Source: an uncultured SAR86 cluster bacterium (lineage in GTDB: Bacteria > Pseudomonadota > Gammaproteobacteria > Magnimaribacterales > AG-339-G14). Taken from it: a DNA stretch of 64,000 nucleotides. The translations under genes were made by a program, and so were the position numbers. Below, one piece after another: positions 8,574 to 17,963 of this stretch. Position 1 is the first letter of the stretch. Each line of letters starts with the position of its first letter. The stretch covers positions 1 to 64,000 of the forward strand of contig CACAWS010000005.1 of assembly GCA_902536295.1 (NCBI GenBank), in the 5' to 3' direction. The notes below the pieces were generated by a model. The model made no database searches, was not told the origin of the DNA, and was given only the letters and a program-made list of their open reading frames with translations.

Positions 8574-9779
8574 ATGAAACCTCTGTATTTCGATTACGCA
8601 TCTACAACACCCGTTGATACTAGGGTTATAGATAAAATGAAAGATTGTCTTTCTTTAGACGGTAACTTTGGTAACCCCGGTTCTAGATCTCATGCATTTG
8701 GTTGGCAAGCAGAAGAACTTGTTGAAGAAGCTAGATTTAATGTTTCCAATCTTTTGAACTGTGATCCAAGGGAAATTATTTGGACATCTGGAGCGACTGA
8801 ATCCGATAATTTAGCTATTAAAGGAGCAGCTAATTTTTACAAAGAAAAAGGAAAACATATTATTACTTCAAAAATTGAACATAAAGCTGTCCTTGATACT
8901 TGTAGACAATTAGAAAGTGAAGGTTTTGAAATAACTTATTTAGATCCAGATGAAAACGGATCAATTTCGATCAAAGCTCTTCAAGATAACATTAGAAAAG
9001 ACACCACACTAGTTTCTTTAATGCATATCAATAATGAAATTGGTGTTATCAACGACATTGAAAAAATAGGTGATTTATGTAGAGAAAACGGAGTAATTTT
9101 CCACGTGGATGCTGCCCAAAGTGCTGGAAAAATTAATATAGATTTATCTAGTTTAAAAGTTGATTTGATGTCTTTCTCAGCTCATAAAATTTACGGTCCA
9201 AAGGGTATAGGAGCTTTGTACGTAAGAAGAAGACCAAGAATTAGATTACAACCCCTTTTTCACGGCGGTGGTCAAGAAAGAGGTATTAGGGCGGGAACTT
9301 TACCTACGCACCAGATTGTTGGAATGGGCGAAGCTTTCAAAATAGCTATGAATGAAATGGTTGATGATCACGAAAAAATATCATCTCACAGGGACACTTT
9401 ATGGAAAGGCCTTAACGGTATGGAAGAAATATATGTCAATGGATCAGTTGAAACAGGTTATCCTGGTATTTTTAACCTCTCTTTTAATTATGTTGAGGGA
9501 GAATCTTTAATAATGGCTTTAAAAAATATTGCAGTTTCTTCTGGTTCGGCTTGTACTTCTGCCAGTCTCGAACCTTCTTATGTGTTAAGGGCGCTTGGAA
9601 GACCTGATGAGCTCGCTCATAGTTCAATCAGATTTTCATTTGGGAGATTTACGACTGAAGATGAAGTAAATTCAACAGTAGAATTAGTTAAAGATTCTGT
9701 TTCACAATTGAGAGAAATTTCTCCTTTATGGGAAATGTATCAAGATGGCGTAGATTTAGATAAAATAGAGTGGGCATGA
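8574..9779 (+). CDS. iscS: Cysteine desulfurase IscS
   Basis: 401 residues, close to E. coli IscS (404). It removes sulfur from cysteine with pyridoxal phosphate and hands it to IscU and other acceptors. Visible features: [11 protein letters not shown] at the N-terminus, the PLP-contacting [11 protein letters not shown] near residue 72, [10 protein letters not shown] near 178, the Schiff-base lysine in [12 protein letters not shown] near 203, and the mobile-loop cysteine in [13 protein letters not shown] near 325. It ends DKIEWA. It is the first gene of the isc operon here; no iscR lies upstream, although iscR normally precedes iscS in gammaproteobacteria. iscU follows after 24 nt. Confidence 0.97.
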   Translation: MKPLYFDYASTTPVDTRVIDKMKDCLSLDGNFGNPGSRSHAFGWQAEELVEEARFNVSNLLNCDPREIIWTSGATESDNLAIKGAANFYKEKGKHIITSKIEHKAVLDTCRQLESEGFEITYLDPDENGSISIKALQDNIRKDTTLVSLMHINNEIGVINDIEKIGDLCRENGVIFHVDAAQSAGKINIDLSSLKVDLMSFSAHKIYGPKGIGALYVRRRPRIRLQPLFHGGGQERGIRAGTLPTHQIVGMGEAFKIAMNEMVDDHEKISSHRDTLWKGLNGMEEIYVNGSVETGYPGIFNLSFNYVEGESLIMALKNIAVSSGSACTSASLEPSYVLRALGRPDELAHSSIRFSFGRFTTEDEVNSTVELVKDSVSQLREISPLWEMYQDGVDLDKIEWA

Positions 9780-9803
9780 ACAAGTTATTATGGTGAGGTA
9801 AAT

Positions 9804-10226
9804 ATGGCTTATTCACAAAAAGTAATAGATAAGTTTGAAAAAACTTTAAAGAATCCAGAGGAAGCAAGCGTTGGACGTTGGAAACCTGGAGATAAGGATT
9901 TCCATAGAGTAGGTACCGGAATAGTAGGCGCGCCTGCTTGTGGAGATGTAATGAAATTACAAATCAAATGTGAAAACGTAGATAATAAAAATGTAATAGT
10001 CGATGCAAAATTTAAAACTTATGGATGCGGCTCCGCTATAGCATCCAGTGGCCAATTAATAGATATGCTAAAGGGCAAGACTATTGAAGAAGCTCAACAA
10101 ATTTCTAATCAAGAAATTGTAGATATTTTAGAACTACCGGCAATTAAAATTCATTGTAGCGTTCTTGCTGAAGAAGCAATCCACAGAGCTATAGATGACT
10201 TTAAAAGTCGAAGAAATAATGATTAA
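9804..10226 (+). CDS. iscU: Iron-sulfur cluster scaffold protein IscU with altered HscA motif
   Basis: 140 residues versus 128 in E. coli. It is the scaffold on which [2Fe-2S] clusters are built from IscS sulfur. Conserved ligands are present: C46 and D48 in GAPACGDVMK, C75 in YGCGSAIASS, and H117/C118 in IHCS. The segment around residues 15-38 (NPEEASVGRWKPGDKDF) is longer than and unlike the usual N-terminal loop. The LPPVK motif by which the HscA chaperone recognises IscU reads LPAIK (111-115), and hscBA is missing from the operon. A good GTGAGGTAA ribosome site (GAGG) precedes the ATG. The TAA stop overlaps the next start by one base. Confidence 0.96.
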   Translation: MAYSQKVIDKFEKTLKNPEEASVGRWKPGDKDFHRVGTGIVGAPACGDVMKLQIKCENVDNKNVIVDAKFKTYGCGSAIASSGQLIDMLKGKTIEEAQQISNQEIVDILELPAIKIHCSVLAEEAIHRAIDDFKSRRNND

Positions 10227-10954
10227 TGCCCAAAATAAAAATTTTACCTCATGAAGAACTCTGCCCTAATGGTGCCGAAATTGAAGCAACTGTGGGCAAA
10301 TCCGTTTGTGAAAATCTATTAAATAGTTCAATAGACATAGAGCACGCATGTGAGCTCTCATGTGCTTGTACTACTTGTCATGTAATATTTAGAGAAGGGT
10401 TTGACTCCCTAAATGAATCGACTGATGACGAAGAGGATCTTCTAGACAAGGCCTGGGGATTAGAGCCTAAATCACGACTAAGTTGCCAAACCATAGTAGA
10501 TGAACATGATCTTACTATTGAAATTCCCAAATATACAATTAATATGGTTTCTGAAAATCATCCAAAAAAAGAAAATAAAAACTCAGATATGGAAAAAACT
10601 TTAACAAAAAAAGATTTTAGTTTATCAGATAGCGCTTTAAGTCATATTTCTAGCCTTCTAAAACAAAATAATTCTTCAGGAGTTCGAGTTAGCGTTAAAA
10701 CATCTGGGTGCTCAGGTTATGCTTACGATCTTTCCTATGTAGAAATAGCTGAAAAAGATGATTATGTTTTAAATATTGAAGATGTAAATTTATATATTAG
10801 TAAAGAAAGTTTTATTTTTCTAAAAGGAACTAAAATTGATTATGTGAAAAAGGGTCTAAATTCAGAATTAATTTTTATTAATCCAAATATCTCTGCCAAA
10901 TGTGGATGCGGAGAAAGCTTCAGCGTAGATCAGAATTTATTTCAACAAGCTTAA
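10226..10954 (+). CDS. Fused ISC [2Fe-2S] ferredoxin (Fdx) and A-type carrier (IscA)
   Basis: 242 residues in one continuous frame joining two normally separate proteins. Residues 1-107 match ISC adrenodoxin-type ferredoxin closely, with ligands C42, C48, C51 and C87 at the same numbers as in E. coli Fdx, and end EIPKYTIN. A lysine/asparagine-rich linker (about 108-130) follows. Residues 131-235 match IscA, with TSGCSG (C162) and KCGCGESF (C226, C228). Fdx supplies electrons and IscA delivers iron or clusters during Fe-S assembly. The order is fdx then iscA, the reverse of E. coli. An internal ATG at codon 122 could start a free IscA, but no strong ribosome site precedes it. Coupled to iscU by TAATG. 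Confidence 0.93.
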   Translation: MPKIKILPHEELCPNGAEIEATVGKSVCENLLNSSIDIEHACELSCACTTCHVIFREGFDSLNESTDDEEDLLDKAWGLEPKSRLSCQTIVDEHDLTIEIPKYTINMVSENHPKKENKNSDMEKTLTKKDFSLSDSALSHISSLLKQNNSSGVRVSVKTSGCSGYAYDLSYVEIAEKDDYVLNIEDVNLYISKESFIFLKGTKIDYVKKGLNSELIFINPNISAKCGCGESFSVDQNLFQQA

Positions 10955-10969
10955 TAAATATTAAATTTT

Positions 10970-11164
10970 ATGAAGTGGATTGATACATATGAAATAGTAG
11001 ATGCTTTGTTAGAGTATCATCCGGAGATTAACCCAGAGAAAATATTATTTACTGATCTTATGAATTTAGTTTTAAATTTAAAAGGCTTTGACGACGAATT
11101 GGAAAAATGTAACGAAAGAATACTCGAGGCTATTCAGGCTCTATGGATAGAAGAATTGGATTAA
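10970..11164 (+). CDS. iscX: Fe-S assembly protein IscX
   Basis: 64 residues, the size of E. coli IscX/YfhJ (66). The acidic all-helical protein is recognised by KWIDTYEI at the N-terminus, FTDLMN near residue 27, FDDELEKCNERILEAI near 41 and a WIEELD end. IscX binds IscS and iron and tunes the rate of cluster assembly. It follows the fdx-iscA fusion by 15 nt and precedes ndk by 3 nt, closing the isc part of the operon. Its retention without hscBA is of interest. Confidence 0.92.
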   Translation: MKWIDTYEIVDALLEYHPEINPEKILFTDLMNLVLNLKGFDDELEKCNERILEAIQALWIEELD

Positions 11165-11167
11165 GTA

Positions 11168-11575
11168 ATGGAAAGAACACTTTGTATAATTAAACCAGAC
11201 GCGGTAAAAAATGGTTTCGTTGAAGAGATAAACAACTTGATTATTGAGAATGGTTTACAAATTTTAAAGTCAAAAAGAACAAAGATCTCCGCTGAAATAG
11301 CGGAAGAATTTTATTCCGAGCATTCAGAAAAACCATTTTTCACAGAACTTGTTGAGTTTATGACTTCTGACTACTCAGTAGTTCAAGTTCTGCAGGGCTA
11401 TAATGCAGTTATTAATTACAGAAATTTAATGGGCGCGACAAACCCTAACGAAGCTGATGAAGGGACTTTGAGAGCAAAATTCGCTGAATCTCTTTCTAAA
11501 AATGCAGTTCATGGTTCTGATTCTCTTGATTCTGCTCAAAGAGAAATTGATATAATGTTGAAAATCTTTGACTAA
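11168..11575 (+). CDS. ndk: Nucleoside diphosphate kinase
   Basis: 135 residues, slightly below the usual ~140. It equilibrates nucleoside di- and triphosphates through a phosphohistidine. ERTLCIIKPDAVKNG at the start and the active-site histidine in NAVHGSDS near residue 115 are diagnostic. The RNLMGATNP loop and GTLRAKFAES are also present. It starts 3 nt after iscX and ends 2 nt before rodZ, so it shares the transcript. In many gammaproteobacteria rlmN and pilF follow ndk; both are absent here. Confidence 0.97.
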   Translation: MERTLCIIKPDAVKNGFVEEINNLIIENGLQILKSKRTKISAEIAEEFYSEHSEKPFFTELVEFMTSDYSVVQVLQGYNAVINYRNLMGATNPNEADEGTLRAKFAESLSKNAVHGSDSLDSAQREIDIMLKIFD

Positions 11576-11577
11576 TT

Positions 11578-12396
11578 ATGAAACGCGCCTGGATATCTAA
11601 CTTAAAACAAGTTAGAAATTCAAAAAACTTATCTTTAGAGTATTGTTCAAATTCAATAAACGTTCCCATAGAATTTTTAATAAATTTAGAAAAAGGAAAA
11701 TTTAGGAAACTTCCACCAGCAATTTACACAAAACATCATATAAAAAATTATTTTTATTATTTAAATCTTGACCCAGAAGAATGTTTATTAGATTACGAAG
11801 ATTACTTATTTAAGAATTCTAGAAAAAAAAATAAAAAAACAGAAAAAATTGAAAAAAAAAGATTAGAAAAAAAACGAAATACTTATTCAATTTATTTATT
11901 GGTTTTTGTTTTTACTCTAACAGCTGTTTACTTTTTTTCTTCAAAAAACAAAACAACAAATAATTCTCTTAATATTAATGATATTGAAATTTCGACTGAT
12001 TCAAATTTTACTAATGAAGAAAATTTTTTAATTGAAAACAAAGTTTTGACAGATGATACAAAAGTAAATGGTATAAAAATTGAAGAAGATGTTGATTCAA
12101 TAGAAAATCCTTTCATTTTAGATTTCCCATTAAAAATAAACATAGAGGTAATTGGAGAAAGTTGGATAATTTTAGAAGATGCAAACGAAATGAAACTCTA
12201 TGAATTAATGCAAACAGGAGCTTATGAATTAATCGGAAATCCTCCTTTCAAAGTAAATATAGGATATTCTCCCGCGGTTAAAATGTCGATTAACAATAAA
12301 GAGATAGATCTTAAGAAATTTATAAATAAATCATCAAATTCTGCAGCTTTCTATACAATAGACGGAGAAAATATTGAAAAAATTGACGATAAATAG
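11578..12396 (+). CDS. rodZ: RodZ-like cytoskeletal helix-turn-helix membrane protein
   Basis: 272 residues with the RodZ layout: a Cro/CI-type helix-turn-helix at about 8-75 ([32 protein letters not shown]), a strongly basic lysine-rich linker, one transmembrane helix near 103-122 ([18 protein letters not shown]), a polar periplasmic stretch, and a C-terminal DUF4115-like domain (about 185-265; [15 protein letters not shown]). RodZ links MreB to the elongation machinery and maintains rod shape. The ndk-rodZ-ispG-hisS context supports the call. The last 23 nt contain the ribosome site and start of ispG. Confidence 0.85.
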   Translation: MKRAWISNLKQVRNSKNLSLEYCSNSINVPIEFLINLEKGKFRKLPPAIYTKHHIKNYFYYLNLDPEECLLDYEDYLFKNSRKKNKKTEKIEKKRLEKKRNTYSIYLLVFVFTLTAVYFFSSKNKTTNNSLNINDIEISTDSNFTNEENFLIENKVLTDDTKVNGIKIEEDVDSIENPFILDFPLKINIEVIGESWIILEDANEMKLYELMQTGAYELIGNPPFKVNIGYSPAVKMSINNKEIDLKKFINKSSNSAAFYTIDGENIEKIDDK

Positions 12397-13483
12397 AAGA
12401 CTGTCAAAAAAAATAAATGTCGGATCTGTTGAAGTAGGTGGCGATTCACCCATTTCTGTCCAAAGCATGACAAACACTAACACAGAAGATGTCAAGGCAA
12501 CTGTCAGCCAAATTCATCGTCTTGAAGCAGCTGGAGCTGATATTATTAGAGTTTCTACTCCAACACAAAAATCTGTTGAAGCTTTTAAAAAAATTAAGCA
12601 ATTTACAAACGTTCCATTAGTTGCCGATATTCATTTCGATTATAAGATTGCTCTTGAGGTTGCTAAAGCTGGAGCTGATTGTCTTAGAATTAATCCAGGA
12701 AATATAGGTTCTGAAGATAAAGTTAATAGAGTTATTAATTCTGCAATAGAACACAATATTCCCATCAGAATAGGCGTCAATGCAGGCTCATTGGAAAAGA
12801 AACTCCAAAAAAAATATAGTGAACCTTGTCCTGAAGCTTTAGTAGAGTCAGCTATGAATCATGTTGAAATTTTACAGAAAAAGAATTTTGATAATTTTAA
12901 ACTCAGTATCAAAGCTTCAGATATAGATTTAATGACTGAAAGTTACAGGCTTGTAGCAAAAGAAATTCCCCAACCTCTTCATTTAGGACTTACCGAAGCT
13001 GGCGGTTTTAGATCAGGAACAGTGAAATCAACTATTGCGATTAGTCAATTATTAAAGGAAGGTATAGGCGATACAATTAGAGTTTCTCTTGCATCCGATC
13101 CAGTTGATGAGGTTAAGGTCGGATTTGATATTTTAAAATCTCTTAAGTTAAGAAAAAAAGGTATTAATTTTATTGCTTGTCCGAGTTGTTCGAGACAAAA
13201 TTTCGACGTTATTAAAACTATGAATGAACTAGAAAAAAGATTAGATGACATTAAAGAAAGTATTGATGTAGCAATAATAGGATGTTACGTGAACGGCCCC
13301 GGTGAATCTAAAGCTGTTCACGTAGGACTAACCGGAGCGAGCCCTAAGAGTTTGATTTATATTGATGGATTGCCTGATGAAAAAATAAATAATGAGGATA
13401 TAGTTGATCAGATTGAAAAAAAAGTTAGATTCAAAGTTAAAGAACTGGCTTCTAATAAAGAAAAATTAATAGCAAGTTCATAA
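12374..13483 (+). CDS. ispG: 4-hydroxy-3-methylbut-2-enyl diphosphate synthase
   Basis: 369 residues, similar to E. coli IspG (372). It performs the penultimate MEP-pathway step using a [4Fe-4S] cluster; the cluster ligands lie in ACPSCSRQ near residue 272 and GCYVNGPGE near 305. [13 protein letters not shown] near 29, LRINPGNIG near 110 and GLTEAGG near 205 are family motifs. The start is a TTG at 12374, within the end of rodZ. It is supported by GGAG at 12364-12367, 6 nt upstream, and by the N-terminal fit to IspG ([12 protein letters not shown]). The 23-nt overlap implies coupled translation with rodZ. Confidence 0.95.
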   Translation: MKKLTINRRLSKKINVGSVEVGGDSPISVQSMTNTNTEDVKATVSQIHRLEAAGADIIRVSTPTQKSVEAFKKIKQFTNVPLVADIHFDYKIALEVAKAGADCLRINPGNIGSEDKVNRVINSAIEHNIPIRIGVNAGSLEKKLQKKYSEPCPEALVESAMNHVEILQKKNFDNFKLSIKASDIDLMTESYRLVAKEIPQPLHLGLTEAGGFRSGTVKSTIAISQLLKEGIGDTIRVSLASDPVDEVKVGFDILKSLKLRKKGINFIACPSCSRQNFDVIKTMNELEKRLDDIKESIDVAIIGCYVNGPGESKAVHVGLTGASPKSLIYIDGLPDEKINNEDIVDQIEKKVRFKVKELASNKEKLIASS

Positions 13484-13484
13484 A

Positions 13485-14744
13485 ATGAAAAAATTTCAAA
13501 AAATTAGAGGGATGCACCAAGTTGATCCCAATGATTCTGAAATTTGGAGCACAATAGCAAAAAAGATAATTCAAATTTTTGAATCATATTCATATAAGGA
13601 AATTAGACTACCTATTATCGAAAGTACTGATTTATTTTTGAGGTCAGTTGGGGAGGAGACAGACATCGTTAACAAGGAGATGTTTACATTTGAGAGTAAG
13701 AGTGGGAAATCCCTGTCATTAAGGCCTGAAGGAACAGCAAGCTGTCTTAGAGCTTCAATTGAAATGGGTTTAACTGATATGGGGCCTAGTAGGCTTTTTT
13801 ATCATGGACCTATGTATAGATATGAAAGGCCTCAAAAAGGAAGAAGTAGAGAATTTTATCAATTGAGCGTTGAAGCTTATGGATTTGACAACATAAATAT
13901 AGAAGTTGAAATGATCGAAATGTCTTTTAAGATTTTTTCTTTGCTTAAATTGAGAAATTTTGGTTTAGAAATTAATTCTTTAGGTTCAGATGAAACTCAA
14001 AAAAAATTTTCTAAAGCTCTTAAAGACTATCTCTACCCTTTAAAACTTGAACTAGACGAAGATAGTCAAAACAGATTGAATTCTAATGTTTTAAGAATAT
14101 TAGACTCCAAAAATTCTACAACACAAGATATTTTAAAAAATGCACCAAAAATCTCAGATTTTTATGATAATGAAAGCGTTAACAGATTTGATCAGCTGCA
14201 ATCAAAACTTGTAGAAATGAAAATTCCGTTTTCTATTAATAAAAATTTGGTAAGAGGCTTGGATTACTATAATGATTTAGTTTTTGAGTGGAAATCAGAC
14301 GAGCTGGGCAGTCAAAATACTTTTTGCGCAGGCGGAAGGTACGATTCATTGTCAAAAAATTTAGGAGGTAGAAATATATCTGCTACGGGTTTCTCAATTG
14401 GTTTAGATAGATTGTTATTTTCTCTAAATAAAAATAAAGAGCATAAATTTAAAAAAAGATTGATTGTTATAATTTTAGAAAACAGTCTATTTCTTGAAGG
14501 AATGAAAATTTCAGAAAAAATAAGAAACGAATTTAAAAATTTAGCTGTAAGATACGATGGTCAAAAATCAAACCTTAAGTCTCAATTGAAAAAAGCTGTA
14601 AAAGAAGGGTATGACTTTGCAATAATATTGGGAAGCCAAGAAGTTAAAAAGGGTATTTTTTCATTTAAAAATTTAAAATTGGCTGATAACCAATTATCTT
14701 TATCAGAAGAAGAAATCATTAAGACAATTAAAGATTATATTTAA
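13485..14744 (+). CDS. hisS: Histidine--tRNA ligase
   Basis: 419 residues, normal for bacterial HisRS. Class II synthetase motifs: KIRGMHQVDP at the start, motif 2 in LRPEGTASCLRA near residue 77 with FYHGPMYRYERPQKGR near 104, the histidine-A loop LVRGLDYYNDLVFEW near 257, and motif 3 in GFSIGLDRLLFS near 304. The C-terminal anticodon-binding domain spans about 325-410. It begins one base after the ispG stop, inside the rodZ-ispG-hisS-yfgM-bamB-der string. Confidence 0.97.
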   Translation: MKKFQKIRGMHQVDPNDSEIWSTIAKKIIQIFESYSYKEIRLPIIESTDLFLRSVGEETDIVNKEMFTFESKSGKSLSLRPEGTASCLRASIEMGLTDMGPSRLFYHGPMYRYERPQKGRSREFYQLSVEAYGFDNINIEVEMIEMSFKIFSLLKLRNFGLEINSLGSDETQKKFSKALKDYLYPLKLELDEDSQNRLNSNVLRILDSKNSTTQDILKNAPKISDFYDNESVNRFDQLQSKLVEMKIPFSINKNLVRGLDYYNDLVFEWKSDELGSQNTFCAGGRYDSLSKNLGGRNISATGFSIGLDRLLFSLNKNKEHKFKKRLIVIILENSLFLEGMKISEKIRNEFKNLAVRYDGQKSNLKSQLKKAVKEGYDFAIILGSQEVKKGIFSFKNLKLADNQLSLSEEEIIKTIKDYI

Positions 14745-14745
14745 A

Positions 14746-15393
14746 ATGGATAGTTTGAACATGGAAAAATTATTTGAGTTCTTAAAGAAAAATTTCCTGT
14801 CTCTTTTTTTGGGAATAATTCTTATAGTTTCTTCTCTAATTTTTTACGTTATTTATTCAACAAATCAAAAAAATAAAACTTATGCATCTCAAGAATTGTA
14901 CGAAAGATATCTTAATAAATTTTCAACTTATGATGCTTCAGAATTAAACAATTTAGAAATTAAACTAAATGAATTAAAAAATAATAACCCCAATTCTATT
15001 TATTACTATTTAGCTAACTTTTATCAAGTAAAAGTTTATTTTGAAAATGATGAAGAACTTAAAGCTTTAGACCTTATGCAAGAATTAAATTTGACCCTAG
15101 AGGGTGAAAATTCTAAAAAGTATTTTTTAAGAGATCTTTCAAGAATAAGACTTGCTTCTATTTTTATAGATTTTGAAAGAACTGAGGAGGCTAGAGAAAT
15201 ACTTGAAAAAAGTTTTAGTTTTTATGAGGCTTTAAGACTAGAGAAATTAGGAGATTTAGAAAAATCTATTTTTAATTATAAGATGGCACAAAATTATTAT
15301 GAAATGGCTATTCAAGAGTCTGATAATCAAACTCAAATTAATATGTTGAATTTTAAACTCTCTAGTTTAGCTTCCGCTTCAAATGAAAATTAA
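14746..15393 (+). CDS. yfgM: YfgM-like tetratricopeptide ancillary membrane protein
   Basis: 215 residues. One N-terminal membrane segment (about 17-38, FLSLFLGIILIVSSLIFYV) anchors a periplasmic helical domain of TPR-like repeats (residues ~45-205), matching YfgM, an inner-membrane partner of PpiD and SecYEG. Sequence conservation is modest; position between hisS and bamB, length and topology carry the call. The start at 14746 lies 1 nt after hisS; an alternative ATG at 14761 (MEKLFEFL) is also possible. The 3' end overlaps bamB by 11 nt. Confidence 0.8.
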   Translation: MDSLNMEKLFEFLKKNFLSLFLGIILIVSSLIFYVIYSTNQKNKTYASQELYERYLNKFSTYDASELNNLEIKLNELKNNNPNSIYYYLANFYQVKVYFENDEELKALDLMQELNLTLEGENSKKYFLRDLSRIRLASIFIDFERTEEAREILEKSFSFYEALRLEKLGDLEKSIFNYKMAQNYYEMAIQESDNQTQINMLNFKLSSLASASNEN

Positions 15394-16519
15394 TTTAATA
15401 AAAGCTTCTGTTATTATTTTTTTAAGCTTGTTTATGATTGGTTGCCAATCCGACAAAGTAATTGTAGAACAGCCAGCTGAATTGGTTAAAATCAACTCTC
15501 AAGTAAAAATTGATAATACTTGGTCAAAAAAGATTTTTTCTGACATACCGACCGGAAAAACAGATCTTGTAGTAGATTCAGATGGAATTTTTACATTTTC
15601 TTCAGCAGGATTAGTTTTCTCATACTTTTCAAATGGAAAGCTGAATTGGGAAAATGATCTAAATTTTAGCTTGTCTTCTGGAGTTGGGAAAGGATTCGGT
15701 TCTCTCTTTGTGACATCAATTGATGGAGATATTTTTTCTTTAGATATCAATAATGGAAATTTAAATTGGTCTTCTAAAATTGGAGGTGAAAGTTTGTCAG
15801 TACCGAGTTCTAATGGAGATATAGTAGCGGTGCAAACTTCAAATGGAAAAATAACAGCTATCAACCTTAAAGATGGAAAATTTAGATGGGAATATATATC
15901 TGTTTTACCTAGTTTGAGCTTAAGAGGTACGAGTTCTCCCATATTTGATGATGGAAATTTATACGTTGGATTTGCAAATGGTAATTTAGCAAAAATAGAA
16001 CCTAGATCTGGAGTTATTCAGTGGGAAATTCCAGTTACAATTTCTAAAGGTTCCTCTGAAATTGAAAGAATAATTGACATAGATTCAAAACCCTTAGTTT
16101 CTTCAGGTTTAGCATTTGCAACAAGTTATCAAGGCGATGTATCGGCAATAAATTCTTTAAATGGTCGAGTAATCTGGAGAAATAATTTTTCATCGACAAA
16201 AGATATTTTAGAAATTGAAAGAAATATCTATCTTGTCGATGAGGACAGTGAAGTTCAAGCTTTCTCTGGTCTAACGGGAATAAGTCTTTGGAGAATAAAA
16301 GACTATAGGCTCAGAAATTTAACAAGTCCACAGAGATTAAATAATTACATTATTGTGGGAGATTTTGAGGGATATTTACATTTTTTGGATACAAGCTCAG
16401 GTTCAACTATTGGAAGATATAGAGTAAGCAGATCGGGAATCCTTTCTTTGAAAACATATAAAAATTCTATTGTATGTCTAGACACATCAGGAAGATTAAC
16501 TTACCTTGAGGTTAAATAG
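15383..16519 (+). CDS. bamB: Outer membrane assembly lipoprotein BamB
   Basis: 378 residues, close to E. coli BamB (392). The signal peptide ends in a lipobox (SLFMIGC, cysteine near residue 21). The rest is an eight-bladed PQQ-like beta-propeller, with repeated blades such as DINNGNLNWSSKIGG, NLKDGKFRWEY and SLNGRVIWRNN, each with the W-x-Y/F blade signature. BamB supports substrate delivery to BamA in the BAM complex on the periplasmic face of the outer membrane. It starts inside yfgM and is followed by der after 13 nt, the conserved bamB-der order. Confidence 0.94.
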   Translation: MKINLIKASVIIFLSLFMIGCQSDKVIVEQPAELVKINSQVKIDNTWSKKIFSDIPTGKTDLVVDSDGIFTFSSAGLVFSYFSNGKLNWENDLNFSLSSGVGKGFGSLFVTSIDGDIFSLDINNGNLNWSSKIGGESLSVPSSNGDIVAVQTSNGKITAINLKDGKFRWEYISVLPSLSLRGTSSPIFDDGNLYVGFANGNLAKIEPRSGVIQWEIPVTISKGSSEIERIIDIDSKPLVSSGLAFATSYQGDVSAINSLNGRVIWRNNFSSTKDILEIERNIYLVDEDSEVQAFSGLTGISLWRIKDYRLRNLTSPQRLNNYIIVGDFEGYLHFLDTSSGSTIGRYRVSRSGILSLKTYKNSIVCLDTSGRLTYLEVK

Positions 16520-16532
16520 GTGAAAGTCAATC

Positions 16533-17918
16533 ATGGGACCATTAATTGCAATCATTGGAAGACCTAATGTTGGGAAATCTACATTATTCAACTCGCTAAT
16601 TGGTCAAAATCTATCTTTAGTTGCAGATTTTCCTGGATTAACAAGAGATAGAAAATATGGCTCTGGAAATGTCGATGAGTTTTCTTATATCTTTATTGAT
16701 ACCGCAGGCATTACTGAAACGGATAATGAATTTGAAAATCAAGTCCTTAAAGAAACTCACAAAGCTATAGAAGAGGCTGACGGTTTTTTATTTCTGGTTG
16801 ATGCGACGACTTCCTTAACCTCTCTTGATCTTGAAATAAATTCAATTTTAAGAAAATCAGGAAAAAAATATATTCTATGTATTAATAAATCAGATAAAAA
16901 AGAATCCAGAGATAATCTTGAAGATTTTTATGATATAGGAGTTCATATCAAAGAAACAATTTCTGCAAAAAATAAAAATGGATTAAAAAATTTAAGAAAG
17001 AAAATCTTAGAAACTTTTCCTTCTAACGAAACTATAAAAGAACAAAAACCTACACGAAACGATGTAAAAAAAATTGGTATTTTAGGTAAGCCTAATGCAG
17101 GTAAATCAACATTTTTTAATAAAATTGTAAAAGATGAAAGAACTATAGTTTCAAAAATTGCAGGCACTACTATTGATTCAATTTCTGAAGAGATAAATTT
17201 TAAAAATGAATTGATACTAATTACAGACACAGCCGGACTAAGAAAAAAAGGAAAAATAAAAATAAAAAACGAAATTTTCTCTTCGCAAAAATCTATAAAT
17301 GCTATAAGAACCTCTGATGGAGTGATATTTCTTATTGATGGAAAAGAATCAATAACAGATCAAGACTTGCATCTGCTGTCTTTAATAATTTCATCTGGAA
17401 AACCTTTAGTAATTGGAATTAATAAATCTGAATCATTAAGTGCTTACGAAAAATCAAATCTTAAGAGAAATATAAATAAAAAATTAAGTTTCATTAGTCA
17501 CATTGATGTTAATTATATTTCTGCTTTACAGGGTGTTGGTACTGCTAGTTTATTGACCAAATTATTAAAGTTAGTTGATAGAAGTAAAATTGAATTTAAA
17601 TCACAAGAATTAAACAAAATTGTACTTGAAGCCCAAAAACTCAACCCGCCAAAGATGCAGGGTAGATTTAGGCCTAAAATTAAATTTGTTAATTTAGGTA
17701 ACGTAACACCCCCCACATTTATTTTTCACGGTAATAAGCTCGAAAAACTGGATAAAAACTATAAAAAATTTCTTGAAAATTATTTAAGAAAAAATTTAAA
17801 ACTAAAAGGAATACCTATTCAATTAATATTTAAGTCTAACAAAAATCCATTTCATGAAAAAAAGAATAAACTTACAAAAAGGCAATATGCTAAGAGAAAA
17901 AGAGTAAGAAGCCATTGA
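16533..17918 (+). CDS. der: Ribosome-assembly GTPase Der (EngA)
   Basis: 461 residues with two tandem GTPase domains and a C-terminal KH-like domain. Domain 1: P-loop GRPNVGKST near residue 8, DTAGI near 56, NKSDK near 116. Domain 2: GKPNAGKST near 184, DTAGLRKKGK near 232, and a G4 motif NKSE near 296 where NKxD is expected. The KH-like domain follows from about 350 (PPKMQGRFRPKIKFV), ending in a lysine-rich tail. Der is needed for maturation of the 50S subunit. The predicted sdhC promoter begins over its last codons. Confidence 0.96.
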   Translation: MGPLIAIIGRPNVGKSTLFNSLIGQNLSLVADFPGLTRDRKYGSGNVDEFSYIFIDTAGITETDNEFENQVLKETHKAIEEADGFLFLVDATTSLTSLDLEINSILRKSGKKYILCINKSDKKESRDNLEDFYDIGVHIKETISAKNKNGLKNLRKKILETFPSNETIKEQKPTRNDVKKIGILGKPNAGKSTFFNKIVKDERTIVSKIAGTTIDSISEEINFKNELILITDTAGLRKKGKIKIKNEIFSSQKSINAIRTSDGVIFLIDGKESITDQDLHLLSLIISSGKPLVIGINKSESLSAYEKSNLKRNINKKLSFISHIDVNYISALQGVGTASLLTKLLKLVDRSKIEFKSQELNKIVLEAQKLNPPKMQGRFRPKIKFVNLGNVTPPTFIFHGNKLEKLDKNYKKFLENYLRKNLKLKGIPIQLIFKSNKNPFHEKKNKLTKRQYAKRKRVRSH

Positions 17919-17942
17919 TACCTCCAAACAACTTAATATAAT
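17915..17942 (+). promoter_or_regulatory. Promoter of the sdhCDAB operon
   Basis: TTGATA (17915-17920), 16-nt spacer, consensus TATAAT (17937-17942). Transcription would start near 17949, giving a leader of about 15 nt before the sdhC ATG at 17964. The -35 box overlaps the der stop codon. This is one of the clearest sigma70-type promoters in the window. Confidence 0.6.
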
Positions 17943-17963
17943 GCTCAAAACTGCATAAAACTA

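Noticed and set aside
9763-9779. The iscS end ATAGAGTGGGCATGA resembles the guaA-end repeat core.
   Set aside because: It encodes the IEWA end of IscS, and the I-E-W codons match E. coli IscS (SIEWAHH). The likeness to guaA IEWE is explained by coding, and no flanking repeats are shared.
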